Assembly: GCA_900556365.1 (NCBI GenBank)
Contig: USOG01000003.1
Location: 1 to 31,813 of the forward strand
From: an uncultured Collinsella sp.
Lineage (GTDB): Bacteria; Actinomycetota; Coriobacteriia; Coriobacteriales; Coriobacteriaceae
DNA: 31,813 nucleotides
Reading direction: 5' to 3'
Shown: positions 1-7,642 of the stretch, one piece after another
Position numbering within the stretch: the first letter of the stretch is position 1
Layout: every line of letters begins with the position of its first letter
Made by a program: the position numbers and the translations under genes
The notes under the pieces: model-generated
What the model saw: the letters and a program-made list of their open reading frames with translations, nothing else
The model's database searches: none
What the model was told of the DNA's origin: nothing

Positions 1-7
1 TTGTCGC

Positions 8-37
8 AGCCCCGACCCGCGGTCACGAGCGGGGGCT
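8..37 (+). terminator. Possible terminator of an upstream gene outside the window
   Basis: A G+C-rich imperfect hairpin. Bases 16-20 pair with 29-33 and 8-11 pair with 34-37, with a four-base bulge on the left. Only a weak pyrimidine-rich tail follows, without a clean T run, so this could be a Rho-independent terminator of a gene that ended before the window or just a local hairpin. Confidence 0.25.
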
Positions 38-145
38 CCTGTCGTTTCCGTGCCCTCGGATTGGGTCATAGTGTCTGACTTATGCTCCACCTGCGATGTT
101 TCCATTATTGATACAAAGGCCAGGTTTGTTTGAACCAAAAAGGGG

Positions 146-214
146 AAGTTGCGGTGGAATAGTTCCTGTTTGGCCGTCTTGAGGGGTTAAACGGGAACTA
201 TTTCACCGCAACTT
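146..214 (+). repeat. Long intergenic hairpin (26-bp stem, 17-base loop)
   Basis: Arms 146-171 and 189-214 are complementary over all 26 positions if G-U pairs are allowed. The two non-Watson-Crick positions (157/203 and 167/193) are G-U in a + strand transcript but would be C-A mismatches in a - strand transcript, so the fold suits RNA read rightwards. No T run follows, so it does not look like an ordinary intrinsic terminator. The rest of 1-297 holds no gene I can support. Confidence 0.8.
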
Positions 215-276
215 ATCGATGGCGTGTTTGGTTGGTGCCAGTTGATTGCTTGGGCGTTGGGGAGGGTCTGCTCCGT

Positions 277-282
277 TATAAT
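277..282 (+). promoter_or_regulatory. Candidate -10 box for the DUF1846 gene
   Basis: A perfect TATAAT lies 40 bases upstream of the chosen ATG. No good -35 hexamer is seen at 16-18 bases. TTGGGC at 250 is 21 bases away and TTGGGG at 257 is 14 away, so only the -10 element is called. Confidence 0.45.
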
Positions 283-321
283 CGCCTAGAACATTAATTG
301 GAAACGGGACGGGAGCCATAC

Positions 322-1803
322 ATGCGCCAGGGTTTCGACAATGCGAAGTATATCGAGCTGCAGGCTGCTCACATTAAGGAGCGCATCTCGCAGTTTGGTG
401 GCAAGCTCTATTTGGAGTTTGGCGGTAAGCTGTTCGATGACTATCATGCGAGCCGAGTGCTGCCGGGTTTTGAACCGGACAGCAAGTTCCGCATGCTCAA
501 GAGCATCGCCGACGATGTCGAGGTTATCATCGCGATCAACGCGAACCACATCGAGAAAAACAAGGCTCGCGGTGACCTTGGCATTACCTATGACGAGGAT
601 GTGCTGCGCCTGGTTGACTTGTTCCGCGGCAACGGCTTTGCCGTCGCGGCTGTGGTCATCACCCAGTACGCCGGCCAGCCTGCTGCCGATGTGTTCCGCA
701 ACCGCCTGAACGCGCTCGGCATTCCCGCCAAGCTGCACTATCCCATCGAGGGCTACCCGCACGATGTCGATCTGATCGTGTCCGATGATGGCTACGGCAA
801 GAACGAGTTTGTCGAGACCACCCGACCGCTCGTCGTGGTCACTGCCCCCGGTCCTGGCTCGGGCAAGCTTGCCACCTGCCTGTCTCAGCTCTATCACGAG
901 CACAAGCATGGCACGGCCGCCGGCTATGCCAAATTCGAGACCTTCCCGGTTTGGAATCTGCCCCTTACGCATCCGGTCAACATTGCCTACGAGGCCGCCA
1001 CGGCAGACCTCGATGACGCCAACATCATCGACTCCTTCCACCTTGAGGCCTATAACAAGACCACGGTCAACTATAACCGTGACGTCGAGGCCTTCCCGGT
1101 AGTCCGTGCCCTGATGGAAAAGATCTTGGGCAAGAGCCCCTACCAGAGCCCTACGGACATGGGCGTCAATATGGTCGGCTTTGCCATCACCGATGACGAT
1201 GCCTGCCGCGACGCTTCCAAGATGGAGATCGTCCGTCGCTACTTTACCGCGGTCGAAAATGTGCGCCGTACCGGCGTAGGCGATGAGCAAGTCGACCGTC
1301 TCAAGATTATTATGAAGAAAGCCGGCATCGATAAGAACTACTCGCCGGCGCGCTCGGCGGCCCTCACCAGGGAGCAGCTCACGGGCGGTCCCGTGGGTGC
1401 CATGGTCATGCCCGATGGTTCCGTGGTGACCGGTAAGACCTCCACGCGCCTGGGCGCCGCAAGTTCGCTCATTATGAACGCCCTCAAGCATGTCTCGGGC
1501 GTCGACCTTGAGCTCGAGGTTATTAGCGATGAGGCGATCGAGCCCATCAGCAAGCTCAAGACGCATTTCCTGGGCAGCAAAAACCCGCGCCTCCACACCG
1601 ACGAGACGCTTATGGCGTTGTCGATCACCTCGGCCACGAGTGAGACGGCCGCTCGCGTCCTTTCGGGCCTGGAGCAGCTGCGCGGTTGCGATGCCTTCTT
1701 TAGCGTGATCATCTCGCCGACGGACGAGACGGTACTGCGCAAACTGGGTATCAACGTGTGCTGCGAGCCCAAGTTCGAGCGCCGCGGTTTCTTCCATCGC
1801 TAA
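322..1803 (+). CDS. DUF1846 family protein
   Basis: 493 residues, full length for the DUF1846 family (about 490-500). The N-terminus has the family signature GFDNAKYIELQ, then ISQFGGKLYLEFGGKLFDDY and RVLPGF. A glycine-rich APGPGSGK stretch at residues 175-182, followed by LATCLSQLYHEH, resembles a phosphate-binding P-loop and suggests nucleotide or phosphate binding. The family is widespread in Gram-positive bacteria and has no settled function that I know of. The reading frame is open from a TTG at 298, but the ATG at 322 is chosen because GGGAG at 311-315 is correctly spaced and family members begin at this point. It is monocistronic: a candidate -10 box lies upstream and a strong terminator downstream. 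Family assignment is firm; the biochemical role is unknown. Confidence 0.9.
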   Translation: MRQGFDNAKYIELQAAHIKERISQFGGKLYLEFGGKLFDDYHASRVLPGFEPDSKFRMLKSIADDVEVIIAINANHIEKNKARGDLGITYDEDVLRLVDLFRGNGFAVAAVVITQYAGQPAADVFRNRLNALGIPAKLHYPIEGYPHDVDLIVSDDGYGKNEFVETTRPLVVVTAPGPGSGKLATCLSQLYHEHKHGTAAGYAKFETFPVWNLPLTHPVNIAYEAATADLDDANIIDSFHLEAYNKTTVNYNRDVEAFPVVRALMEKILGKSPYQSPTDMGVNMVGFAITDDDACRDASKMEIVRRYFTAVENVRRTGVGDEQVDRLKIIMKKAGIDKNYSPARSAALTREQLTGGPVGAMVMPDGSVVTGKTSTRLGAASSLIMNALKHVSGVDLELEVISDEAIEPISKLKTHFLGSKNPRLHTDETLMALSITSATSETAARVLSGLEQLRGCDAFFSVIISPTDETVLRKLGINVCCEPKFERRGFFHR

Positions 1804-1836
1804 GTTTGAAGCACCGCGGTAATTGCATTGCATTTG

Positions 1837-1869
1837 GCCGTATCGGGTTAGCGCCCGGTACGGCTTTTT
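1837..1869 (+). terminator. Intrinsic terminator after the DUF1846 gene
   Basis: An 11-bp stem (1837-1847 with 1854-1864, one G-U pair) with a six-base loop is followed directly by TTTTT. Its position 34 bases after the stop codon fits termination of the DUF1846 transcript. Confidence 0.9.
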
Positions 1870-2058
1870 GATCAATAAAGCGCCTATTTCGGCGAAAAAT
1901 AGCCGTTTACCTGCCTAGAAACAATTTGAGCGGTATACAATAACCGTAACTGTTTCATCCTTAGCGGGATGCCGCATGATGGATATTACCTGCCATCGTG
2001 AGGTGTGTCGGTCGCGCACGGCGCGTTAGATGCTCGTGCTCGGTTTGAGGAGGCTGCT

Positions 2059-2397
2059 ATGGCGGGCAAGGGTCGTGCGAGTGTCAACGATATGAAGCGT
2101 GTCGAGGTGCTGGTGTTGATGGAGATCGACCAGCAAACCGAAGACAATGGCGGGCCGTATGGTTTCTCGCGCAAAACGCTTGCCGAGCGCGTGGGGGTTT
2201 CGCCGTATCGTGCCCGCGCCGCAATCGATCGCTTGGATTCCGAAGGCATGATTGATGTTGTCTCGCGTTATAGCGACGACGGCGGTCAGCTTGCAAATGG
2301 CATTTGCCTCACCGAACGTGGTGAGTGGTATCTTGAGGGCGTCCGTACCGGCATGCTCGTTCAAGAAATGCTTGAGGACGAGGCTGCTGATCGATAG
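2059..2397 (+). CDS. Small winged-helix DNA-binding protein
   Basis: 112 residues. The centre reads as a helix-turn-helix, with GFSRKTLAERVGVSPYRARA as the likely recognition region, then AIDRLDSEGMIDVVSRYSDD as helix 3 and wing, and LTERGEWYLEG as a closing strand and helix. This is the pattern of MarR/PadR-like or phage-replication-like winged helices. It probably acts as a cytoplasmic transcription regulator; ligand and targets are unknown. The frame is open from a GTG at 2005, but the ATG at 2059 has an excellent GAGGAGG site at 2047-2053 and is preferred. A TATACAAT sequence at 1934-1941 may be its -10 box. The gene stands alone between two intrinsic terminators, next to pyrG. Confidence 0.7.
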   Translation: MAGKGRASVNDMKRVEVLVLMEIDQQTEDNGGPYGFSRKTLAERVGVSPYRARAAIDRLDSEGMIDVVSRYSDDGGQLANGICLTERGEWYLEGVRTGMLVQEMLEDEAADR

Positions 2398-2421
2398 CAG
2401 CATGTAACCCTTGCCATAGCG

Positions 2422-2453
2422 ACGCCGCCCGGGAAACCGGGCGGCGTTTTGTT
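2422..2453 (+). terminator. Intrinsic terminator after the winged-helix gene
   Basis: A 10-bp G+C stem (2423-2432 with 2437-2446) is capped by a GAAA tetraloop and followed by TTTTGTTT. This is a textbook Rho-independent terminator. Confidence 0.93.
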
Positions 2454-2488
2454 TCAAGATTGAGAAATGCAATCGCATGCGAGAAAAA

Positions 2489-2520
2489 TTGCGAACGGTC
2501 CGCGGCGCGAGTATTACAAT
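2489..2520 (+). promoter_or_regulatory. Candidate promoter for pyrG
   Basis: TTGCGA at 2489-2494 is followed after 17 bases by TATTAC (2512-2517), or after 20 bases by TACAAT (2515-2520). Transcription would start near 2525, leaving a leader of about 50 bases with no obvious attenuator hairpin. Confidence 0.5.
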
Positions 2521-2569
2521 GAAGACCCGTAAGATGTGGATAAACAACTTCTACGGGAAGCGCAGGTAA

Positions 2570-4237
<1,668 letters not shown>

Positions 4238-4239
4238 GG

Positions 4240-5181
4240 GTGCCGTCGAATAAGGAACATACCGAAGCTACTCCCTCGTCGCTCGCCGTGGCGGCGGGGG
4301 AGTATCTCGATTACCTCGCGGTCGAGCGGGGTTTGGCGCGCAACACGATTGCGGCCTATCGTCGTGACCTGACGACGTACTGCGCCTATCTGGAGCGGGC
4401 GGGTATTGTGTCTTTTGAAGAGGTGACTCGTCAGGTCGTGGAGGGCTTTGTTGCCGACCGTCGCGATGGGGGCTATTCCGATGCCTCGGTGGAGCGTGCG
4501 CTTGCGGCCGTGAAGGGCTTACATGCCTTTTTGGTGCGCGATGGGGCTGTGGCCCAAAATCCAACGGCGGCGTTGCGCCTGCCTAAAAAGGCTGAGCGTT
4601 TGCCGGAGTATCTATCGGTGGAGGATGTCTCGGCGCTGCTCGATCAAGACTTCCCCGAGGGCGAGATGGGCTTGCGCGACCATGCCATCTTGGAAGTGCT
4701 CTACGGATGCGGTTTGCGTGTGAGCGAGTTGGTGGGGCTCGATGTGGGCGATATCCATATCGACGATGGCTTTGTGCTCGTTCGTGGTAAGGGCTCGAAG
4801 GAACGCCTGTCCCCGCTGGTAGGAAGCGCGGCGCGAGCTCTGACGCTTTATGTAACTGAGGGGCGTTCTCGCTTGGCGGCCCATGCCCGCGGAACCGAGA
4901 CCTCGGCGGTCTTTTTAAATAAGAACGGCCGCCGTCTGTCGCGCCAGGGCATCCATGCCATCTGTGAGCGCTACGGGCGCCAGGTGGGGCTGGTGGGACT
5001 CCATCCCCACACGCTGCGTCACTCCTTTGCTACCCATATGCTTGCGGGCGGCGCAGACCTCCGTGTGCTACAGGAGATCTTGGGACATGCCGATATATCG
5101 ACCACGCAGGTCTACACGCATGTCGATCGTACGCAACTGACCGAGGTCTATCTGGCGGCGCACCCGCTGGCGCATCGTTAA
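4240..5181 (+). CDS. xerD: Tyrosine recombinase, XerD type
   Basis: Site-specific recombinase predicted to resolve chromosome dimers at dif during division. 313 residues, typical for XerC/XerD. The N-terminal SAM-like core-binding domain (about 15-105) contains RGLARNTIAAYRRDL. The catalytic domain holds the full set of active-site residues: Arg160 (CGLRVSEL), Lys in RGKGSKERL, His257 and Arg260 (HTLRHSFATHML), His283 (GHADISTTQ) and nucleophile Tyr292. The GTG at 4240, two bases after the pyrG stop, is chosen because upstream codons would run deep into pyrG; the Shine-Dalgarno site is poor (AAGGG directly before it), suggesting translational coupling. XerC cannot be excluded, as only one family member is visible. 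There is no sign of a phage or integron context. Confidence 0.9.
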   Translation: MPSNKEHTEATPSSLAVAAGEYLDYLAVERGLARNTIAAYRRDLTTYCAYLERAGIVSFEEVTRQVVEGFVADRRDGGYSDASVERALAAVKGLHAFLVRDGAVAQNPTAALRLPKKAERLPEYLSVEDVSALLDQDFPEGEMGLRDHAILEVLYGCGLRVSELVGLDVGDIHIDDGFVLVRGKGSKERLSPLVGSAARALTLYVTEGRSRLAAHARGTETSAVFLNKNGRRLSRQGIHAICERYGRQVGLVGLHPHTLRHSFATHMLAGGADLRVLQEILGHADISTTQVYTHVDRTQLTEVYLAAHPLAHR

Positions 5182-5214
5182 CTCATCGCTGACCTGCAAA
5201 TTTATAGGTATTTG

Positions 5215-5284
5215 GGGACGGGCCCCAGATTGCCACGGCGTGCTTTTGCGCGCGCATGGGCAATCTGGGGCCCGTCCCATTTTT
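5215..5284 (+). terminator. Large hairpin terminator after pyrG-xerD (REP-like palindrome)
   Basis: Arms 5215-5234 and 5259-5278 are perfect 20-bp complements around a 24-base loop, and a TTTTT run (5280-5284) follows one base later. It is placed to end the pyrG-xerD transcript. The stem is far longer than the other terminators here. Its GGGGAC...GGCCCC core resembles palindromes often found near REP/RAYT elements, but no transposase gene is nearby. Confidence 0.75.
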
Positions 5285-5384
5285 CGCCACTTGGCATCGC
5301 GGTGGTGGGCCGCACGTGCCTTGGGTGGGGGAGTTTGGGGGCGATGTGAACGGCATGTAAAGGGACGTAAAAATCGCCTCAAGG

Positions 5385-5400
5385 TCAACTTGAAGGTTGA
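5385..5400. promoter_or_regulatory. Dyad motif shared with the ftsZ upstream region
   Basis: TCAACTTGAAGGTTGA contains an imperfect AACTTGAAGGTT dyad. Nearly the same motif, in a longer stretch with about 22 of 28 bases identical, occurs at 19908-19922 upstream of ftsZ. Preceding bases (CCTCAAG at 5377-5383) add a further half-site, a layout reminiscent of MerR-family operators. Function is unproven. Confidence 0.35.
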
Positions 5401-5444
5401 GGTTCGCGGGCGTGGTTCTACAGGTGGCATCCCGCCGTTGCTGT

Positions 5445-5464
5445 AAACACAACATATTGTGTTT
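5445..5464. promoter_or_regulatory. 20-bp palindrome upstream of mraZ, possible operator
   Basis: AAACACAA and TTGTGTTT form perfect 8-bp arms around CATA. The A+T-rich island stands out in a G+C-rich spacer. It lies about 80 bases upstream of the mraZ -35 box. The cognate factor is unknown. Confidence 0.4.
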
Positions 5465-5512
5465 TCGAACATATGCTTGGGGGTGTTTTGCAATATATGG
5501 TGAGTGGAGTAG

Positions 5513-5559
5513 TGGGGCGGGGTGGGGGAAGGGGTGGGGAAAGGTGTTGAAAAATGGGG
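5513..5559 (+). promoter_or_regulatory. Predicted MraZ-binding repeats
   Basis: TGGGG units begin at 5513, 5523, 5535 and 5555, with a degenerate TGTTG unit at 5545, giving spacings of 10, 12, 10 and 10 bases. MraZ in E. coli is known to bind TGGGN units separated by five bases in its own promoter, so this is very probably the autorepression site. The array overlaps the -35 box. Confidence 0.75.
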
Positions 5560-5575
5560 CGGTTCCCCATATTAT
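5547..5575 (+). promoter_or_regulatory. Main dcw-cluster promoter (PmraZ)
   Basis: TTGAAA (5547-5552) and TATTAT (5570-5575) are separated by exactly 17 bases, each matching the vegetative sigma consensus at five of six positions. Transcription should start near 5582, giving a leader of about 60 bases. The MraZ-type repeats cover the -35 box and a palindrome fills the spacer. Confidence 0.78.
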
Positions 5576-5607
5576 TAATGACGTCGACAAGCGGGGTGGT
5601 TCCCCGC
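5554..5607. repeat. Twin palindromes in the mraZ promoter and leader
   Basis: ATGGGGCGGTTCCCCAT (5554-5570) and GCGGGGTGGTTCCCCGC (5591-5607) are two palindromes with the same GGGG-YGGTT-CCCC core, 37 bases apart. The first lies between -35 and -10; the second is in the predicted 5' leader. The repeated core including the loop argues for a protein-binding site rather than chance hairpins. Confidence 0.65.
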
Positions 5608-5643
5608 GTACGTGCCATCTGAGTAACCGAGGGGAGGGCGCAC

Positions 5644-6078
5644 ATGGGAATGACTGGTGCATACGAGCGCAATCTCGATGCAAAAGGTCGTCTGTCCCTG
5701 CCTGCACCCCTTCGCGAGGAGCTTGGAGAGCACGTTCGCGTGTTCAAAGCCCTGGATGTCGATGCTCTGTACGTGTTCTCTGCCGAGGCCTTCGATAAGT
5801 GGGTCGAAGGACTCTTCGCGGGTCGTGAGGGCCACGAGGGTTTTAACCCGCGTGACATTAATGACCAGAAGCTCATGAGGGCGATCAACAAGCGCACCAC
5901 GTCGATGGATGTGGACAGTGCCGGTCGTATCGGTCTTTCCGAGTCTCTCCGCAAGCAGGCGAACCTCGACCGCGAGGTCACGGTTGTGGGCAACTACGAC
6001 CACCTTGAGGTTTGGGATCGCGCCGCGGCCGATGAGGACGATGACGATGAGGCCCTGCTGGACCTCTTCTTCTCGTAA
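5644..6078 (+). CDS. mraZ: Transcriptional regulator MraZ
   Basis: DNA-binding repressor that binds its own promoter and controls the dcw operon. 144 residues, normal length. Two SpoVT-AbrB-like repeats are visible: YERNLDAKGRLSLPAPLREE at residues 7-26, and the second half around VDSAGRIGLSESLRKQ. The C-terminus is a strongly acidic tail (ADEDDDDEALLDLFFS). The ATG at 5644 is supported by a GAGGGGAGGG site just upstream. It is the first gene of a long run of same-strand genes. The TGGGG array at 5513-5559 is its expected target, so negative autoregulation is inferred. Confidence 0.97.
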   Translation: MGMTGAYERNLDAKGRLSLPAPLREELGEHVRVFKALDVDALYVFSAEAFDKWVEGLFAGREGHEGFNPRDINDQKLMRAINKRTTSMDVDSAGRIGLSESLRKQANLDREVTVVGNYDHLEVWDRAAADEDDDDEALLDLFFS

Positions 6079-6098
6079 GGGCAAGGCACGGGTAACGG

Positions 6099-7064
6099 AT
6101 GGAGCGTGGGATCTTGACACAAGAATATCGGCATGAACCTGTCATGCTCGGCGAAGTGCTTGAGTCGCTGCGGCTAAAGAGCGGCTCCGTTGTCTGCGAT
6201 TGCACCCTTGGCGGTGCCGGCCATTCGGTAAAGATGGCCGCACAGGTGGGGGAGACGGGCCTTTTGCTCGGCGTCGATCAGGACGACATGGCCCTCGAGG
6301 CCGCTGGCGCCCGTCTGGACCGCGAGGTTCCCGGCGTTCCGCACCAGCTGCTGAAGGGCAACTTCGGCGACTTGGACGAGCTACTTTGCTCGGCCGAGGT
6401 GCCCGGGGTCGATGGCTTCCTGTTCGATTTGGGCGTTTCGTCGCCGCAACTCGATATCCCTGGCAGGGGCTTTTCGTATAACGAGGACGCCCCATTGGAC
6501 ATGCGGATGGATCCGGGTAATAACACCTTAAACGCAGCTGAGGTCATCAACACCTATAACGAACACGACCTCGCCCGGATTCTACGCGTCTACGGCGAAG
6601 AGAAGTTCGCCTCGCAGATCGCGCGCGAGATCGTGCGCCGCCGCGAGCAAGAACCGATCGAAACCACCGGCCAATTTGTCGAGATCATCAAGGCGGGTAT
6701 CCCGGCTGCCGCTCGTCGGCATGGCGGACACCCGGCCAAGAAAAGTTTCCAGGCCATTCGCATCGAGGTCAATCACGAGCTCGATGTGCTCGAACGAGGG
6801 CTTGATGCCGCCACCAGGTGGCTCAACCCGGGCGGACGTATCTGCGTCATCTCGTATCACTCGCTCGAGGACCGTATCGTAAAGAACCACTTTAAGGAGA
6901 TGAGCCAGGGGTGCACGTGTCCGCCGGAGATTCCGGTGTGCGTGTGCGGCAACGTGCCGATACTCAAGGTCATCACCCGCAAACCCTTGGTTGCCCAGCC
7001 TGATGAGGTTGAGCGCAACCCTCGGGCGAGATCAGCCAAAATCCGCGTGGCGCAGCGTCTGTAG
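6099..7064 (+). CDS. rsmH: 16S rRNA m4C1402 methyltransferase
   Basis: SAM-dependent N4-methylation of C1402 in 16S rRNA (formerly MraW). 321 residues, normal length. Visible motifs are YRHEPVMLGEVL near the N-terminus, the SAM-binding TLGGAGHSVKM near residue 37, GVDQDDMAL, FDLGVSSPQLD, RGFSYNEDAPLDMRMDP, and a C-terminal Cys pair region (CTCPPEIPVCVCG). The ATG at 6099 lies 20 bases after mraZ. A TTG at 6114, with GGAG at 6101-6104 ahead of it, is an alternative that would remove five residues. Second gene of the dcw operon, its usual position. Confidence 0.97.
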   Translation: MERGILTQEYRHEPVMLGEVLESLRLKSGSVVCDCTLGGAGHSVKMAAQVGETGLLLGVDQDDMALEAAGARLDREVPGVPHQLLKGNFGDLDELLCSAEVPGVDGFLFDLGVSSPQLDIPGRGFSYNEDAPLDMRMDPGNNTLNAAEVINTYNEHDLARILRVYGEEKFASQIAREIVRRREQEPIETTGQFVEIIKAGIPAAARRHGGHPAKKSFQAIRIEVNHELDVLERGLDAATRWLNPGGRICVISYHSLEDRIVKNHFKEMSQGCTCPPEIPVCVCGNVPILKVITRKPLVAQPDEVERNPRARSAKIRVAQRL

Positions 7065-7154
7065 GCGCGACCGCGCGATATTGGACCTCCCGCTCGCACC
7101 ATAAACGAAGCTTAAACACACTACCAACGTACTCGGGATGGGAGGCGGCATATC

Positions 7155-7625
7155 ATGGGCTACAACACTTCAAGCGCAGCACTCGCCTATGATATGAACG
7201 CCATGCCCGCCTATCGTGAGACGCCGCAGGCCCCCGTTGCTCCCCGTGAGCAGCGCACGCCGCGCTTTGATGTCTACACGGGCGCGGGCCGTCAGGCAAA
7301 CCAGGCGGTAAGCCCGGTTTTCATGAGCGTTCTTAAAACGTTTTGCATCATTGCGGCTATCTTCATGACGATCGGCGTCGCCCGCGTGGCGCTCGCCGGC
7401 GTTACGGCCCAGGTGCTCAACAGCAACGCCGAGCTTACCAACACGCTCGAAAAAGCGACCGATGAGAGCTCCGACCTGGAGGTCATGCATTCGGTCTATG
7501 GCGCCGACACGCGCATTCGCGACCTTGCGGGCGCTTATGGCATGGTGGAGCCCAGCGAGAGCGTTACACTTGACTTTTCGCAGGATGCAGCCGCGGGCGC
7601 CAACGCGACCGCGACCGCTCAGTAG
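7155..7625 (+). CDS. ftsL: FtsL-like division protein
   Basis: 156 residues, bitopic. A cytoplasmic N-terminal tail of about 58 residues rich in Pro, Ala and Arg is followed by one membrane segment (about 59-80, VLKTFCIIAAIFMTIGVARV). An extracytoplasmic coiled-coil-like part (AQVLNSNAELTNTLEKATDE) follows, then a short IRDLAGAYGMVEPSESVTL element, the usual end of FtsL/DivIC proteins. Sequence similarity in this family is low, so the call rests on architecture and on its place between rsmH and ftsI, where FtsL is found. It is expected to join the FtsQ-FtsL-FtsB complex that activates FtsW-FtsI. Start ATG 7155 has GGAGG at 7141-7145. Confidence 0.8.
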   Translation: MGYNTSSAALAYDMNAMPAYRETPQAPVAPREQRTPRFDVYTGAGRQANQAVSPVFMSVLKTFCIIAAIFMTIGVARVALAGVTAQVLNSNAELTNTLEKATDESSDLEVMHSVYGADTRIRDLAGAYGMVEPSESVTLDFSQDAAAGANATATAQ

Positions 7626-7642
7626 CAAGACGGTAGCTGAGT

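Noticed and set aside
286..1875. 529-codon - strand frame over the DUF1846 gene
   Set aside because: Antisense shadow of a gene with clear family similarity; no ribosome site or recognisable domain.
4240..5181. Tyrosine recombinase as the sign of a prophage or integrative element
   Set aside because: The protein is a housekeeping XerD type, co-transcribed with pyrG, with no phage genes, tRNA or att-like repeats nearby.
5182..5643. A gene in the 462-base spacer before mraZ
   Set aside because: Short frames here have no ribosome site or protein-like sequence, and they cross the hairpin and promoter elements.
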